DNA of 64,000 nucleotides from Caulobacter hibisci (GCF_016135805.1 NZ_JADWOX010000012.1:86465-150464), one strand, 5' to 3'; numbered from the stretch's first letter, positions 1 to 11,720 are shown. The notes: generated from the sequence alone by a model not told the origin. A program made the numbers and translations.

Positions 1-86
1 CGCAGGGGATCGAGATCGCGACCTTCCTCAAGGGCCAACTGGCTCTCGCCGAAGCGCGGGCCAAGCAAGCCGCGACGGCGGCCTGA
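1..86 (+). CDS. 3' end of an upstream gene, product unknown
   Basis: Only the last 27 or so codons are inside the window, read in the frame that starts at base 3 and stops with TGA at 84-86. The tail is alanine- and lysine-rich (ends ...[10 protein letters not shown]) and probably helical. The stop lies 2 bases before the next ATG, so it is very likely cotranscribed with the DUF4259 gene and metH. It does not look like the end of a homocysteine-binding methyltransferase domain, but too little is visible to name it. Confidence 0.6.
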   Translation, partial: QGIEIATFLKGQLALAEARAKQAATAA

Positions 87-88
87 CC

Positions 89-483
89 ATGGCCTGGGAC
101 ACCGGACCCTTCGACAACGACGAGGCGGCCGACTTCGTCGCCGACCTGGCCGAGGCGCCCGACTGGCGCGCCGTGCTGCTGATCCTCGACCACGTGACCA
201 AGGCGGGCGGCTATCTGGAAGCCCCCGAGGCCGAGATGGCCGTGGCCGCCTCGGCCATCGTCGCCGCTGGTCTCGGCGACGGCGTCGTGCTGCCGCCGGA
301 CCACCAGGACCTCAAGGCCGCCCTCGGCGCGCCGCCGGAAGGCGCGGCCCGCCTGGCCAAGGCCGCCCTGGCCCGGGTGGTCGGTCCGGCTTCCGAACTC
401 GACGAACTCTGGCAGGAAGGCGACGCCCACGATGCTTGGCTGATCCATATCGCCGGCCTGCAAAAGATCCTGAGCGCATTCCA

Positions 484-487
<4 letters not shown>
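89..487 (+). CDS. DUF4259 family protein
   Basis: This 132-residue acidic protein begins [20 protein letters not shown], the opening typical of DUF4259 proteins (WGxGPFDNDxAxDF). The function of the family is unknown. No signal peptide or membrane segment is visible, so it is likely cytoplasmic. Its TGA stop overlaps the ATG of metH (ATGA, 484-487), which implies translational coupling. It starts two bases after the preceding stop, so all three genes form one operon. The family is called from the N-terminal motif; any link to methionine metabolism is inferred only from position. Confidence 0.8.
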
Positions 488-3162
<2,675 letters not shown>

Positions 3163-3176
3163 GGATCCCAAATACT

Positions 3177-3313
3177 CCCGTCATTCCCGCCCTTGTGGCG
3201 GGAACCCCTGGTTCCGCTCGCAGGTGAGGTGCAAGCGGACTGCTCAGCAGTCCGCCCCATCCGCCCTTGCGGCTGAAAGAGGGTTTCCCGCCACAAGGGC
3301 GGGAATGACGGGA
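3177..3313. repeat. MITE/REP-like palindromic element, copy 1
   Basis: About 137 bp bounded by terminal inverted repeats of some 28 bases. The left end reads CCCGTCATTCCCGCCCTTGT and continues GGCGGGAA; the right end at 3285-3313 is its complement. The centre holds a stem GCGGACTGCT-C-AGCAGTCCGC. A second copy in opposite orientation lies at 4485-4620, on the other side of the HupE-like gene. No coding capacity is seen. Confidence 0.85.
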
Positions 3314-3338
3314 GTCTTGGGGTTGGCGGAGCGGAGCC

Positions 3339-4460
3339 TCACGCCAACCGCGCGTAGAGCCACACCATCGACGCCGCCAGCGCTCCGGCCCCGAGGGCCC
3401 AACGCGTCCACACCCCCGCCGCCCGTCGCCGCAGCACGAACACCACCGGCGCCACGGCCGCGACGATCAGCAGCTGCACCAGTTCGATCCCGAGATTGAA
3501 CCCCAGGGTCGCGGCCACGAGTTGGCCGGTCGACAGGGACAGGGTGCTGAGGGTCTCGGCGAAGGCCAGGCCGTGGACCAGGCCGAAGCCGCCGGCCACC
3601 CAGGCCTCGCGCCGGGGGAAGATCGGCCGCAGGGCGTGCAGGGCCGAGATCCCGACCGACAGGGCGATCAGCGCCTCGACGCCCTTGCCGGCCGGCGGCA
3701 GCCAACCCAGGGCCGCGCCCATTAGCGAGACCGAGTGTCCGACGGTGAAGGCGCTGACCCGGGCGAAGGTGGCCCACAGCGCCTTGCGCGGCTCCTCCAC
3801 CGGCCGCCAGCGGCCGTTCTCGGCCACCAGCGGCGCGGTCAGGATCAGGGTGACCAGGAAGGCCAGGTGGTCGGCGCCCTCCAAGATGTGGCGGGCGCCC
3901 ATCACGACCATGCTGGTCCAGGCCGGCCAGGGCGAGCCTTGCACCCGGTCGATGCGGATCTGGCGGGATTCCGCCCGCAGCGTGCCCAGCAGGCGCGGCT
4001 TGTGCGGCAGCACGTTGCGCGCCCAGTCCTGCTCCAGGGTCAGCACCGCCGCGTGGGTGGCGATCTCGCGGACGATGACCCCGTAGTCCAGGATCAGCGT
4101 ATCCGGCGCCGGGCCCGGCGGCGGCGTCAGGTCGACCTCGACCACCCATTCGTCGGTGGGGAAGGGGACTTCCTCGACGCTGAGCACGCGCTTGCCCCAC
4201 ACCGTCCCGTCCGGCGAGCGGGGGCGAATGTGGTCGGCGACATAGGCCGCGACCGCCGCCGCCGTCAGGGTGGGGCGTCCTTCGCCCAGCGGCTGGGGAA
4301 CCAGACCCGCCTGGACGATGGCCACCTCCAGCCGGTCGGCCGGCAGTCGCAGGTGCAGCCGCCAGGCGTGGTCGAGCACGCGGATCTGGACGAACGACTT
4401 GGCCATCGGGTGAGCGACGGCCAGGCCGGTGGTCAGCAGGGCGAGGCCGGTGACGAGCAT
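3339..4460 (-). CDS. HupE/UreJ family membrane protein
   Basis: A 373-residue protein with a short hydrophobic N-terminus ending near AVAHP (likely signal peptide) and an extracytoplasmic N-terminal half of about 160 residues. The C-terminal half has about six or seven hydrophobic helices and contains GARHILEGADHLAFLVTLIL-like sequence, the histidine motif of the HupE/UreJ_2 family, whose members are implicated in nickel/cobalt or other metal transport. The ATG at 4460 was chosen because the repeat element starts only 25 bases upstream of it. Better N-terminal charge (GKK) lies in frame just upstream but without a start codon, so the element may have displaced the original start. Substrate unknown. 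Confidence 0.75.
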   Translation of the reverse strand: MLVTGLALLTTGLAVAHPMAKSFVQIRVLDHAWRLHLRLPADRLEVAIVQAGLVPQPLGEGRPTLTAAAVAAYVADHIRPRSPDGTVWGKRVLSVEEVPFPTDEWVVEVDLTPPPGPAPDTLILDYGVIVREIATHAAVLTLEQDWARNVLPHKPRLLGTLRAESRQIRIDRVQGSPWPAWTSMVVMGARHILEGADHLAFLVTLILTAPLVAENGRWRPVEEPRKALWATFARVSAFTVGHSVSLMGAALGWLPPAGKGVEALIALSVGISALHALRPIFPRREAWVAGGFGLVHGLAFAETLSTLSLSTGQLVAATLGFNLGIELVQLLIVAAVAPVVFVLRRRAAGVWTRWALGAGALAASMVWLYARLA

Positions 4461-4484
4461 CGCCAGCCATATTCCTAATTTCTT

Positions 4485-4620
4485 CCCGTCATTCCCGCCC
4501 TTGTGGCGGGAAGCCCTATGTCCGCCGCTAGGGCAGTTGGGGCGGCGCGCCGGCGCGCCGCTGGCGCCGCGCATGCGGGCTGAACAAGGGGTTCCCGCCA
4601 CAAGGGCGGGAATGACGGGA
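4485..4620. repeat. MITE/REP-like palindromic element, copy 2
   Basis: Same terminal inverted repeats as the copy at 3177-3313 and almost the same length. Its interior aligns with the reverse complement of copy 1. The central stem here is GCGGCGCGCC-GGCGCGCCGC, so both sides of the stem differ from copy 1 while pairing is kept. Confidence 0.85.
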
Positions 4621-4659
4621 GTTGAGGGAGGGGCGGCGCAAGTCATTGGACGGAAGGGC

Positions 4660-5783
4660 TCAGAACGTGAAGTTGCCGCCATAGTCCGCCGTCTTGTCGC
4701 GCCAGATGCTGTGGTAGTGGTTGGCGCTGTAGACCACGCCGCTCTGGACGCTGAGTTCGATCCAGACCCGCGGGCCGTCGATGCGCACGTACGAGCCCTT
4801 GGTCGACAGGTCCGAGTACGAGGCCCACGCGATATAGGTCGAGGCCAGGGCCGTGTCGGTGGTGTAGGCGTCGCTCTGGCCCGTGCCGTTGGCGTCGGCG
4901 GCGTAGGCGTTGATCGCCGCCTTGACCAAAGCCTGCTGGGTCGAGCTCAGGCTCGACACGGCGAGCCCCGACTGGGTCGAGGGGAAGTCGCCGTCCTCCT
5001 GCGGACCGACCAGCACGTCGTCATAGGCCTGGGACAGCTTGGCCGAGGCCAGTTGCGTCGACGACAGGCCGCTCAGCATCGCCGCCAGGGTGTCGTGCCG
5101 CGTCTGCATCGGCGTGTAGGCCGTGCCGCCATAGGTGAAGGACAGCGGCTCCACCCCGACGAAGTTGGGGGTCATGCTGACATAGCTGCCCGTGACGCTG
5201 GCCATGAAGGTGTAGTGGTGGCCGGAGAACTCCAGGATCCACGGCTGGAGGTCGAGGGCGTGCCCAGGAAGGCGATGTAGTAGAGATTCTGGCCATAGCC
5301 GCTGGCGGCAGCGGCCAGGTAGCCGTCGGCGGCGCGCAGGCCGGTCATGGTCGACTGGCCCTGGGTGGTCAGGGCCGCGGCGATCAGGGCCTCGGCGGCG
5401 GTCTTCTGGTCGGTGCTCAGCGCGCTGAGCGCCAGGCCCAGGCGACTGACCGAGCCGACCGGCAGGTTCGACCAGTGCTGGGTGGCGTTGGATGAGGTCA
5501 GGCTGTAGCTGACCGAGCTGAGCTGACTGCTGCTGAGCGTCGCCCGGAACACGTTGGCCAGGCAGACCAGCTGCGCGCCCTGGGTGGTTTCCGAGCACGA
5601 GGTCGAGGCCGTGCTGCTGCTGGAGCTGCTCGAACTGCTGCTCGACGAAGCGCTGCTGGAACTGCTGGAGCCGCTCGAACTGGAGCCGCCGCCTCCGCCG
5701 CAGGCGGCGAGGCCTGCCGTCAGGGCCATTGCGATGCAGGTCGCCGCGAGGGCGAGGCGGCGCCGTGGGCCTTCGATGGTCAT
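4660..5783 (-). pseudogene. DUF3500-type lipoprotein gene with a single-base frameshift
   Basis: The N-terminal part has a signal peptide and lipobox (LAAC followed by GGGGG and a long poly-Ser tract), then a region reading into YYIAFLGTPSTSS. The frame then shifts. The C-terminal part continues in another minus frame as PWILEFSGHHYTF and runs to TGA at 4660, with GPRVWIELSVQSG and YHSIWRDKTADYG near the end. Joined, this is a DUF3500-type secreted lipoprotein of about 373 residues. Restoring one C in the run at about 5243-5245 (AGCC to AGCCC on the coding strand) gives one continuous product. It is either a true pseudogene or a sequencing error in a short homopolymer. Start ATG at 5783 with GGGAAG upstream. 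Confidence 0.75.
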
Positions 5784-5794
5784 CGGTTCTTCCC

Positions 5795-5805
5795 AAACAT
5801 TTGTT
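5795..5805. promoter_or_regulatory. Possible copy of the AAACAAATGTTT palindrome
   Basis: AAACATTTGTT, which on the minus strand reads AACAAATGTTT. It sits 12 bases upstream of the DUF3500 lipoprotein start and next to its ribosome binding site. It matches sites found before the monooxygenase (10282), the Old Yellow Enzyme (11984) and the MDR oxidoreductase (31941). One arm is incomplete, so this is the weakest of the four. Confidence 0.3.
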
Positions 5806-5970
5806 CTGGAAGGCAGCGATGAACGACGTTCTTTCCCGACCTATGTCCGGCGAGACAAGGTGCGCGGCGTTTGGCGAGACAAAATCGCGGACTGGCCAAG
5901 CATTCGGTTATAGCTGCATTCTGCCGCCAACGGAGGTTGTGAGCCTCCGATCCAAAGCTGGGGGTGGAGC

Positions 5971-7431
5971 ATGGAAGGCGAGGGCGTAAGCCGTCGTGGG
6001 CTGGGCGCGCTGGCGGTCGGCGGCGCGGCGGCAGGGCTTTCCGCGGGATTGGCGGGCTGCGGAACAGAGCGGCCCGGCGACGTGCAGCCGAAGGCGCGGG
6101 ACTTTCCTAAGGACTTCGTCTGGGGAACGGCCACGGCCGCCTTCCAGACCGAGGGCTCGCCGCAGGCCGACGGGCGCGGTCCCAGCGTCTGGGACCTGTT
6201 CCAGGATCTGCCGGGCAAGATCGTCGACGGCTCCGACGCCAAGACCGCCACCGACAGCTATCGCCGCTGGGCCGACGACGTGAACCTCGTGGCCGGGGCG
6301 GGGCTGGGCGGCTACCGGTTCTCGATCTCGTGGTCGCGACTGCTGCCGACCGGGGCCGGCGCGGTCGCCCAGGCGGGGATCGACCATTACGCGCGGCTGG
6401 TCGACGGCCTGCTGGAGAAGGGCGTCACGCCCTACGCCACCCTGTTCCACTGGGACCTACCCCAGGCGCTGCAGGACCATGGCGGCTGGGCGGCGCGCGA
6501 CACGGCCCAGGCCTTCGCCGACTACGCCGCCCTGGTCGGCGAGCGGCTGGGCGATCGGCTCAAGCGGATCATCGTGCTCAATGAGCCGGCCGTGCACACC
6601 GTGTTCGGCCACGTCACCGGCGAGCACGCGCCGGGCTTGAAGGACGTCGCCCTGCTGGGGCCGGTGACCCACCACATGAACCTGGGCCAGGGGCTCGCCA
6701 TCCAGGCCCTGCGGGCGGCCAAGGGCGACCTGTCGATCGGCACGACCCTGGCCTTGCAGCCCTGCCGTCCGGCGGGCGGCGGCCTGGCGTTCTGGAACCG
6801 GTTGGCGTCGGACGGCCTCGACGCCCTGTGGAATCGCGCCTGGCTCGATCCCCTGCTGAAGGGCGAGTATCCGGACGCCATGGGCGAGTTTCTGGGCGAC
6901 CGCGTGCGGGCGGGCGATCTTTCGGCCATCCGCCAGAAGGTCGACTTCATGGGGGTGAACTACTATGCGCCAGCCTATATGCGCCTGGCGCCGTTGTCGC
7001 CGGGCCGGATCGCCCCGGCCGCGCCGCCCCGCGGCGTGGAGCTGGACGCCTTCGGCCGCCAGATCGACCCGTCGGGCCTGTCCGAAGTCTTGGCGCGCTT
7101 GCGCACCGAGTACGGCAATCCGCCGGTGTTCATCACCGAGAACGGCTGTTCCGACCCGTTCGGCGACGGGCCGGGCATCCAGGCCGACACCTTCCGCATC
7201 GCCTTCCTGCGCCGCCACCTGCAGGCGGTGAAGGCGGCCATGGAGGCCGGCTCGCCGGTGAAGGGCTTCTTCGCCTGGTGCCTGATCGACAACTGGGAAT
7301 GGGCGCTGGGCTACCGCTCGAAGTTCGGCCTGGTGACCCACGACCGGACGACGGGCGTGCGAACGCCGAAAGCCTCGTACGCCTGGTACGCGGCCTTGGC
7401 GCGCAGCGGGGTTTTGCCGACGGCGCCGTGA
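5971..7431 (+). CDS. GH1 beta-glucosidase, exported
   Basis: 486 residues. Hydrolyses beta-linked glucosides (glycoside hydrolase family 1). The catalytic domain starts at FPKDFVWGTATAAFQTEG, the GH1 opening motif. The acid/base is Glu205 in NEP and the nucleophile is Glu390 in ITENG. The C-terminal GFFAWCLIDNWEWALGY is also a GH1 signature. The N-terminus carries SRRGLGAL followed by a hydrophobic stretch and LAGC, so it appears to be a Tat-type lipoprotein, which places it outside the inner membrane. Many GH1 enzymes are cytoplasmic, so this export signal is notable. It is transcribed divergently from the DUF3500 gene. Exact substrate cannot be read from the sequence. Confidence 0.92.
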   Translation: MEGEGVSRRGLGALAVGGAAAGLSAGLAGCGTERPGDVQPKARDFPKDFVWGTATAAFQTEGSPQADGRGPSVWDLFQDLPGKIVDGSDAKTATDSYRRWADDVNLVAGAGLGGYRFSISWSRLLPTGAGAVAQAGIDHYARLVDGLLEKGVTPYATLFHWDLPQALQDHGGWAARDTAQAFADYAALVGERLGDRLKRIIVLNEPAVHTVFGHVTGEHAPGLKDVALLGPVTHHMNLGQGLAIQALRAAKGDLSIGTTLALQPCRPAGGGLAFWNRLASDGLDALWNRAWLDPLLKGEYPDAMGEFLGDRVRAGDLSAIRQKVDFMGVNYYAPAYMRLAPLSPGRIAPAAPPRGVELDAFGRQIDPSGLSEVLARLRTEYGNPPVFITENGCSDPFGDGPGIQADTFRIAFLRRHLQAVKAAMEAGSPVKGFFAWCLIDNWEWALGYRSKFGLVTHDRTTGVRTPKASYAWYAALARSGVLPTAP

Positions 7432-7453
7432 AGCGTCGTCTCTGTCTCTGCAT

Positions 7454-7474
7454 CCCTCTCTCTAAGAGAGAGGG
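7454..7474. repeat. Short hairpin between convergent genes
   Basis: CCCTCTCTCT and AGAGAGAGGG separated by a single A. It lies between the convergent GH1 gene and the next minus-strand gene. No T-run follows on either strand, so a terminator role is uncertain. It resembles the outer arm of the 'CTCTCCC' repeats near 24.2, 26.9 and 30.7 kb. Confidence 0.5.
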
Positions 7475-7496
7475 CAGTTCAAAGGGAAAAGAGCGT

Positions 7497-8366
7497 CTAC
7501 CGCAGGTCGTCAGGCTTGCAGATCAGCACGTCCTTGCCGCCGCGCTTGGCGGGCACGAGGCTGCCGGCGCAGGCCTGCGGGTTGGCCGGGTCGATGATGA
7601 TCTCGCGGTTGGCCGGCAGCTTGGCCGGGGTCGCGCCGATCGGGGCCGCGGGCTTCTTGACAGCCGGAGCGGCGGCGGCGGGCTTGGCGACCGGCTTGGC
7701 GGCGGCCGGTTTCTGGACCGCCGGCTTGGGCGCCGAAGCCTCGACCTTGGCCGGAGCGGGCTTGGCGGGCGCTGGCGCCGGGGCCTCCTCGACCGGGGCA
7801 GGGGCCGGAGCGGCCAGCGCGGCTTCCGGCTCGACCGGCACGGCGCTCTTGACGTTGTAGTTCAGGGCCTGGCCGAACAGGTTGGACTTGGTTTCGAGCG
7901 TCTTGGCGCGGGTCTCGCAGTCGCCGGGCGGCGACCAGCTCATCCACACCTGGGCCAGGCGGGCCTTGTCGACGCTTTCCGAACCGCCCCAGATCGAGCG
8001 GCCCTTCTTCATCGAGGCCGCGCCATATTCCGAGATCGGGCGCGGGCTGGCCTTCTCGGCGGCGGTGATGGCCGAGGCGTAGATCTTCAGGTCCGAGCGC
8101 GCCTGGTTGCGCATGGCCGGATATTCCTTCAGCGCGGCGGCCGCGCCGTCGGGGCCGGGGAAGGCCTTCTCGATGCGGGTCACCTCGGGCATCACCTTGT
8201 CGTACAGCTCGACATAGCCGCCGAGCGCGCCGTAGCACCAGGCGATGTAGCCGTACTCGTCGTTCGGCGGCGTGGCGGCGGGCTGGGTGCGCGGCGGCGG
8301 GGCCGCGGTGGTCACGGGCGCGTCCTGCGCCATCAGGGCGAGGGCGAGAAGAAGAGCGGTCGCCAT
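7497..8366 (-). CDS. Secreted Ala/Pro-rich hypothetical protein
   Basis: 289 residues. It has a signal peptide (MATALLLALALMAQDAP), then a structured region of about 140 residues (NDEYGYIAWCYGALGGYVELYDKVMPEV, and a later MSWSPPGDCETRAKTLE), then a long Ala/Pro/Lys-rich low-complexity linker, and a short end IIIDPANPQACAGSLVPAKRGGKDVLICKPDDLR. Four cysteines in the mature part could form disulfides. The ATG at 8366 is chosen over upstream in-frame starts because it puts the signal peptide at the N-terminus. Function unknown. Confidence 0.75.
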   Translation of the reverse strand: MATALLLALALMAQDAPVTTAAPPPRTQPAATPPNDEYGYIAWCYGALGGYVELYDKVMPEVTRIEKAFPGPDGAAAALKEYPAMRNQARSDLKIYASAITAAEKASPRPISEYGAASMKKGRSIWGGSESVDKARLAQVWMSWSPPGDCETRAKTLETKSNLFGQALNYNVKSAVPVEPEAALAAPAPAPVEEAPAPAPAKPAPAKVEASAPKPAVQKPAAAKPVAKPAAAAPAVKKPAAPIGATPAKLPANREIIIDPANPQACAGSLVPAKRGGKDVLICKPDDLR

Positions 8367-8661
8367 ACGGCCGGAGATCCTTTTAGTGACGTCAGCGGAC
8401 TGACTAGAGCATTTCGGACCGCAATGGGACCTCAGCATGGCGCCGACCCGACAAGGCGACGCTTCAAGCTCAGCCATAACGGCGAAGCCGCCGGATGGCT
8501 CCGCCGATCGCGACAATTCTGAACAAGTTTACATGTGCGACGCAGCAATCGCCGGGTGGGTCGCGTACGACACGTGTGCTATGAGGCGCTTCCGGAGCGT
8601 CATCCTGGGGACGTTCGGATCCGTATCTCCCAGGATCGGCCGGCTTTTAAGACCCCTCCGC

Positions 8662-9357
8662 ATGACCTTCTGGCGCAACATCGCAAGCATCGCGGCCCGC
8701 CGTCTGGATTTGGCGGAGTGCGCCGAATGTCCGCCCGGCCCGCCCGGACAGGACCCGGCCTTCTCCACGGCCGTGACGGCGCTCGGCGCCAAGCTGGCCA
8801 AGGCCGACGGCAGCGCCGACGGCCACGAGTTCGCGGCCTTCTCGCAGGTCTTCCACCCGGATCCGGCCTCCGAGCAGAACATCCATCGCCTGTACGATCT
8901 GGCCCGCCAGACCACCCACGGCTTCGAGAGCTACGCCAAGCGGCTGGCCAAGCGCTATCGCTCGTGCCCGCAGCTGCTGGAAGACGTGCTCGACGGCCTG
9001 TTCCACATCGCCAAGGCCGACGGCGCGGTGACCCAGGACGAGCTCGACTACCTGGAGCGGGTGGCCGAGCTGTTTGGCCTGTCGGCCCTGGCCTTCCGCC
9101 GCCTCAGCGCCACCCACCTGGGGGCGGAGGCCGACGATCCCTACGTGATCCTGGACGTGGCGGCCGACGCCGACGACGCGGCCGTGCGCAGCGCCTGGAA
9201 GAGCGCCCTGTCGGACGCCCACCCCGATCGCGCCCGCGCCCGCGGCCTGCCGGCCGAGTTCATCGAGGTGGCCGAGGCCAAGGCCGCGGCGATCAATGCG
9301 GCTTTCAGCACCGTAATGCGCGAGCGGCGGGAACTGGGACTGGCCGCCGCGGGTTGA
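8662..9357 (+). CDS. TerB-like plus J-domain protein (DjlA-like)
   Basis: 231 residues. The middle section (about residues 30-140) is an acidic helical TerB/DjlA-type region (TALGAKLAKADGSADGHEF, then HIAKADGAVTQDELDYLERVAELFGL). The C-terminal 65 residues form a J domain with the invariant HPD at 187-189, which would stimulate Hsp70 (DnaK) ATPase. E. coli DjlA has an N-terminal membrane helix, and none is obvious here. ATG at 8662 chosen because sequence upstream of it is not conserved-looking and lacks domain content. No operon partner. Confidence 0.85.
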   Translation: MTFWRNIASIAARRLDLAECAECPPGPPGQDPAFSTAVTALGAKLAKADGSADGHEFAAFSQVFHPDPASEQNIHRLYDLARQTTHGFESYAKRLAKRYRSCPQLLEDVLDGLFHIAKADGAVTQDELDYLERVAELFGLSALAFRRLSATHLGAEADDPYVILDVAADADDAAVRSAWKSALSDAHPDRARARGLPAEFIEVAEAKAAAINAAFSTVMRERRELGLAAAG

Positions 9358-9490
9358 GCGAAAACCGCTTTGTGAATGAACCCAACGGGTGTTCAGTTGA
9401 CGTTCAGACCTCGTGATCCAACCTAGTGGTCGTACGGACGGAGATTCCGGGCGCCTCGCGCCCTTGAGTGAAGGCCCCGAGAGGACGACG

Positions 9491-9790
9491 ATGAACATGA
9501 GCGCGACATCGCCCGGCGGCGGGCCTTCGGCCTGGCGCGGTCTGGCGGCCCTGGTCGGCGCCGTGGCCACGGCCATCGCCGTTTCGGTCGCCGCCATCGT
9601 CGCCGTCGTCTTCGCCGCTACCCTGGTCGTGGTCGGCTTCATGGCCACCGCGCTCCTGGGCCTCGCCGCCTTCGCCCTGCGCGGCCGCCGCCAGGCCCAC
9701 GCCAAGGCTTCCGCCGATCCCTCGCTGATCGAAGCCCGCAACGTCGGCGGACATTCCTGGGTCGCCTACGGCTGGAACGAGCGGCGGTAG
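9491..9790 (+). CDS. Small membrane protein, unknown function
   Basis: 99 residues with a long hydrophobic region (ALVGAVATAIAVSVAAIVAVVFAATLVVV... about residues 20-65), probably two transmembrane helices, followed by a basic segment and a polar tail ending HSWVAYGWNERR. A good ribosome binding site (GAGAGGA) precedes ATG 9491. Not recognised. It is followed 7 bases later by another small membrane protein. Confidence 0.65.
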   Translation: MNMSATSPGGGPSAWRGLAALVGAVATAIAVSVAAIVAVVFAATLVVVGFMATALLGLAAFALRGRRQAHAKASADPSLIEARNVGGHSWVAYGWNERR

Positions 9791-9797
9791 GCTTATC

Positions 9798-10229
9798 TTG
9801 CTGAACGCCCTGGCCTCGGCGGCGCTGGCGTTGCCGCTCTTTTGCCTGGCCATCTTCAATCCGCTGTTCTTTCCCTTCAGCCTGCTTCCCGCGGCGGGGA
9901 CGGCGTGCCTTGTCATGGGGGTGATCGGCGGCGTCAGGCAGCGGGCCAAGGCCCTGCTGCTTTTCCTGATCCCGGTAATTTTGAGCCACATTCTGCTTTT
10001 CGCGGCCGTTTTGGACGGGCCACGGATGCAGGTCGCCCAGTACGAAGGTTTCGACGACGGTCGATGGGATGTCATCGGACCGCTTTTTCTCGTCGCGCAA
10101 TTGGCGCTCTGCGGCTGGGCCTTCAGCCGTGCCCGCGCAGCCAGGCGACCCGCGGTCCTGCTCTTGAGCTTCACGCTGCTGTTCGCGCTGTTCGCTGGCG
10201 TGATGACCCTGTTCCCGCTGACCAACTGA
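9798..10229 (+). CDS. Hypothetical four-helix membrane protein
   Basis: 143 residues read from a TTG start 7 bases after the previous stop. Four hydrophobic helices can be seen (LFCLAIFNPLFFPFSLL, ALLLFLIPVILSHILLFAAVL, FLVAQLALCGWAF, AVLLLSFTLLFALFAGVMTLF). It is probably cotranscribed with the 99-residue gene upstream. No family recognised. The TTG start and lack of a clear ribosome binding site make the start uncertain. Confidence 0.55.
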   Translation: MLNALASAALALPLFCLAIFNPLFFPFSLLPAAGTACLVMGVIGGVRQRAKALLLFLIPVILSHILLFAAVLDGPRMQVAQYEGFDDGRWDVIGPLFLVAQLALCGWAFSRARAARRPAVLLLSFTLLFALFAGVMTLFPLTN

Positions 10230-10281
10230 GCCGCGAGTTGGCCACTTGCACTTGCGCCGGCCATTGGCGACATTGGCTTTC

Positions 10282-10293
10282 AAACAAATGTTG
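10282..10293. promoter_or_regulatory. AAACAAATGTTG palindromic site before monooxygenase
   Basis: The site lies directly before the ribosome binding site (GGAGG) of the gene starting at 10304. It differs by one base from the perfect AAACA-AA-TGTTT core found upstream of the Old Yellow Enzyme gene. A repressor bound here would cover the start region. Confidence 0.4.
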
Positions 10294-10303
10294 GGAGGCG
10301 GGC

Positions 10304-10594
10304 ATGATCGGCGTGGTGGCGGTGTTGAAGGTCCAGCCGGACAAGACGTCTGAGTTCGAGGCTGTGTTCCTGGATCTCGCGGCCAAGGTGAAGGCCAACG
10401 AGCCCGGCGCGATCGTCTATCAGCTGACGAAATCCAAGACCGAGGCCGGGGTCTACAAGGTGCTGGAGCTCTACGCCTCCGAAGAGGCCCTCAAACACCA
10501 CGGCGGCACCGACTATTTCAAGGCCGCCGGCGCGGCCATGGGACCTTTCATGGCCGCGCGTCCGGAGATCGAATATCTCGACGCGGTGGAGTAG
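10304..10594 (+). CDS. Antibiotic biosynthesis monooxygenase (ABM) family protein
   Basis: 96 residues, the size of a single dimeric ferredoxin-like ABM domain. It opens MIGVVAVLKVQPDKTSEFEAVF and contains NEPGAIVYQLTKSK and HHGGTDYFKAAGAAMGPFM, the usual order of ABM motifs (a YgiN-like quinol monooxygenase is the closest known model). Such small proteins act on quinols or other aromatic substrates without a cofactor. It starts at ATG 10304 with GGAGG seven bases upstream and appears monocistronic. A palindromic candidate operator overlaps its leader. Confidence 0.85.
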   Translation: MIGVVAVLKVQPDKTSEFEAVFLDLAAKVKANEPGAIVYQLTKSKTEAGVYKVLELYASEEALKHHGGTDYFKAAGAAMGPFMAARPEIEYLDAVE

Positions 10595-10661
10595 GGCGCG
10601 CTTGACGCAGGCCTGAGGTTTCGCGCATCCCGGCGGCCTGAAGTCCGCCTGGAGCAAGACC

Positions 10662-11720
10662 TTGAGCCGTTTCTGGAGCCCGCTGGTCCACACGCTGTCG
10701 CCCTATGTGCCGGGCGAGCAGCCGAAGATCGCCGACCTGGTCAAGCTGAACACCAACGAGAGCCCCTACGGACCTTCGCCCAAGGCCGTGGACGCGATCG
10801 CGGCGGCGGCCGGCGAGGCCCTGCGGCTCTATCCCGATCCGACCTCGACCGCGCTGCGCGAGACCCTGGCGGCCCATCACGGCGTGGCCGTGGAGCAGGT
10901 GTTCGTCGGCAACGGCTCGGACGAGGTGCTGGCCCACGCCTTCCGCGCCCTGCTGGGCCATGAGTCGCCGCTGCTGTTCCCCGACATCACCTACAGCTTC
11001 TATCCGACCTATTGCCGGCTGTTCGACGTGGCCTACGAGACCGTGCCCCTGGCCGAGGACCTGTCGGTGCGGATCGAGGACTATCGCCGTCCGGCCGGGG
11101 CGATCATCGTCGCCAATCCCAACGCTCCGACCGGCGTGGCCCTGACCCGCGCCGAGATCGCTTGCCTGCTGGCCGAGCACCCCGACAAGCCGGTGGTGAT
11201 CGACGAGGCCTATGTCGATTTCGGCGGCGAGAGCGCCATTCCGCTGGTCGCCGACCACCCGAACCTCCTGGTCGTGCAGACGATGTCGAAGTCGCGGGCC
11301 CTGGCCGGCCTGCGGGTCGGCTACGCCATCGGCGACGCGGCCCTGATCGAGGGGCTGACGCGGGTCAAGGACAGCTTCAACTCCTATCCCCTGGGCCGTC
11401 CTGCCCAGGCCGGGGCGATCGCCTCGATCGAGGACGAGGCCTTCTTCCAGGATAGCCGCGCCAAGGTGATCGCCGGCCGCCTGCGGCTGGTCGAGGGGCT
11501 GGAGGCGCGGTGCTTCTCCGCGCCTGCGTCCTCGGCAAACTTCGTCTTCGCCCGCCACGAGTCGCGGCCCGGCGCCGAGCTGGCGGCGGAGCTCCGGGCG
11601 CGGGGAGTCATCGTCCGCCGCTTCGACGCGCCGCGCATCGGGGATCATCTGCGGATCACGGTAGGCACGGACGGCCAGATCGATCGGCTGCTGACGGCGC
11701 TAGACGAGATTTTGGGGTAG
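10662..11720 (+). CDS. hisC: Histidinol-phosphate aminotransferase
   Basis: 352 residues, a normal length for HisC. It is a PLP-dependent class I/II aminotransferase that converts imidazole-acetol phosphate to histidinol phosphate. Motifs: [13 protein letters not shown] near residue 30, NPNAPTG for substrate/PLP contacts, [12 protein letters not shown], and Lys210 in [17 protein letters not shown] as the PLP Schiff-base lysine. Translation appears to start at TTG 10662, with GGAG nine bases upstream. No other his genes are nearby. Aromatic aminotransferase activity is also possible, as HisC-like enzymes overlap. Confidence 0.9.
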   Translation: MSRFWSPLVHTLSPYVPGEQPKIADLVKLNTNESPYGPSPKAVDAIAAAAGEALRLYPDPTSTALRETLAAHHGVAVEQVFVGNGSDEVLAHAFRALLGHESPLLFPDITYSFYPTYCRLFDVAYETVPLAEDLSVRIEDYRRPAGAIIVANPNAPTGVALTRAEIACLLAEHPDKPVVIDEAYVDFGGESAIPLVADHPNLLVVQTMSKSRALAGLRVGYAIGDAALIEGLTRVKDSFNSYPLGRPAQAGAIASIEDEAFFQDSRAKVIAGRLRLVEGLEARCFSAPASSANFVFARHESRPGAELAAELRARGVIVRRFDAPRIGDHLRITVGTDGQIDRLLTALDEILG

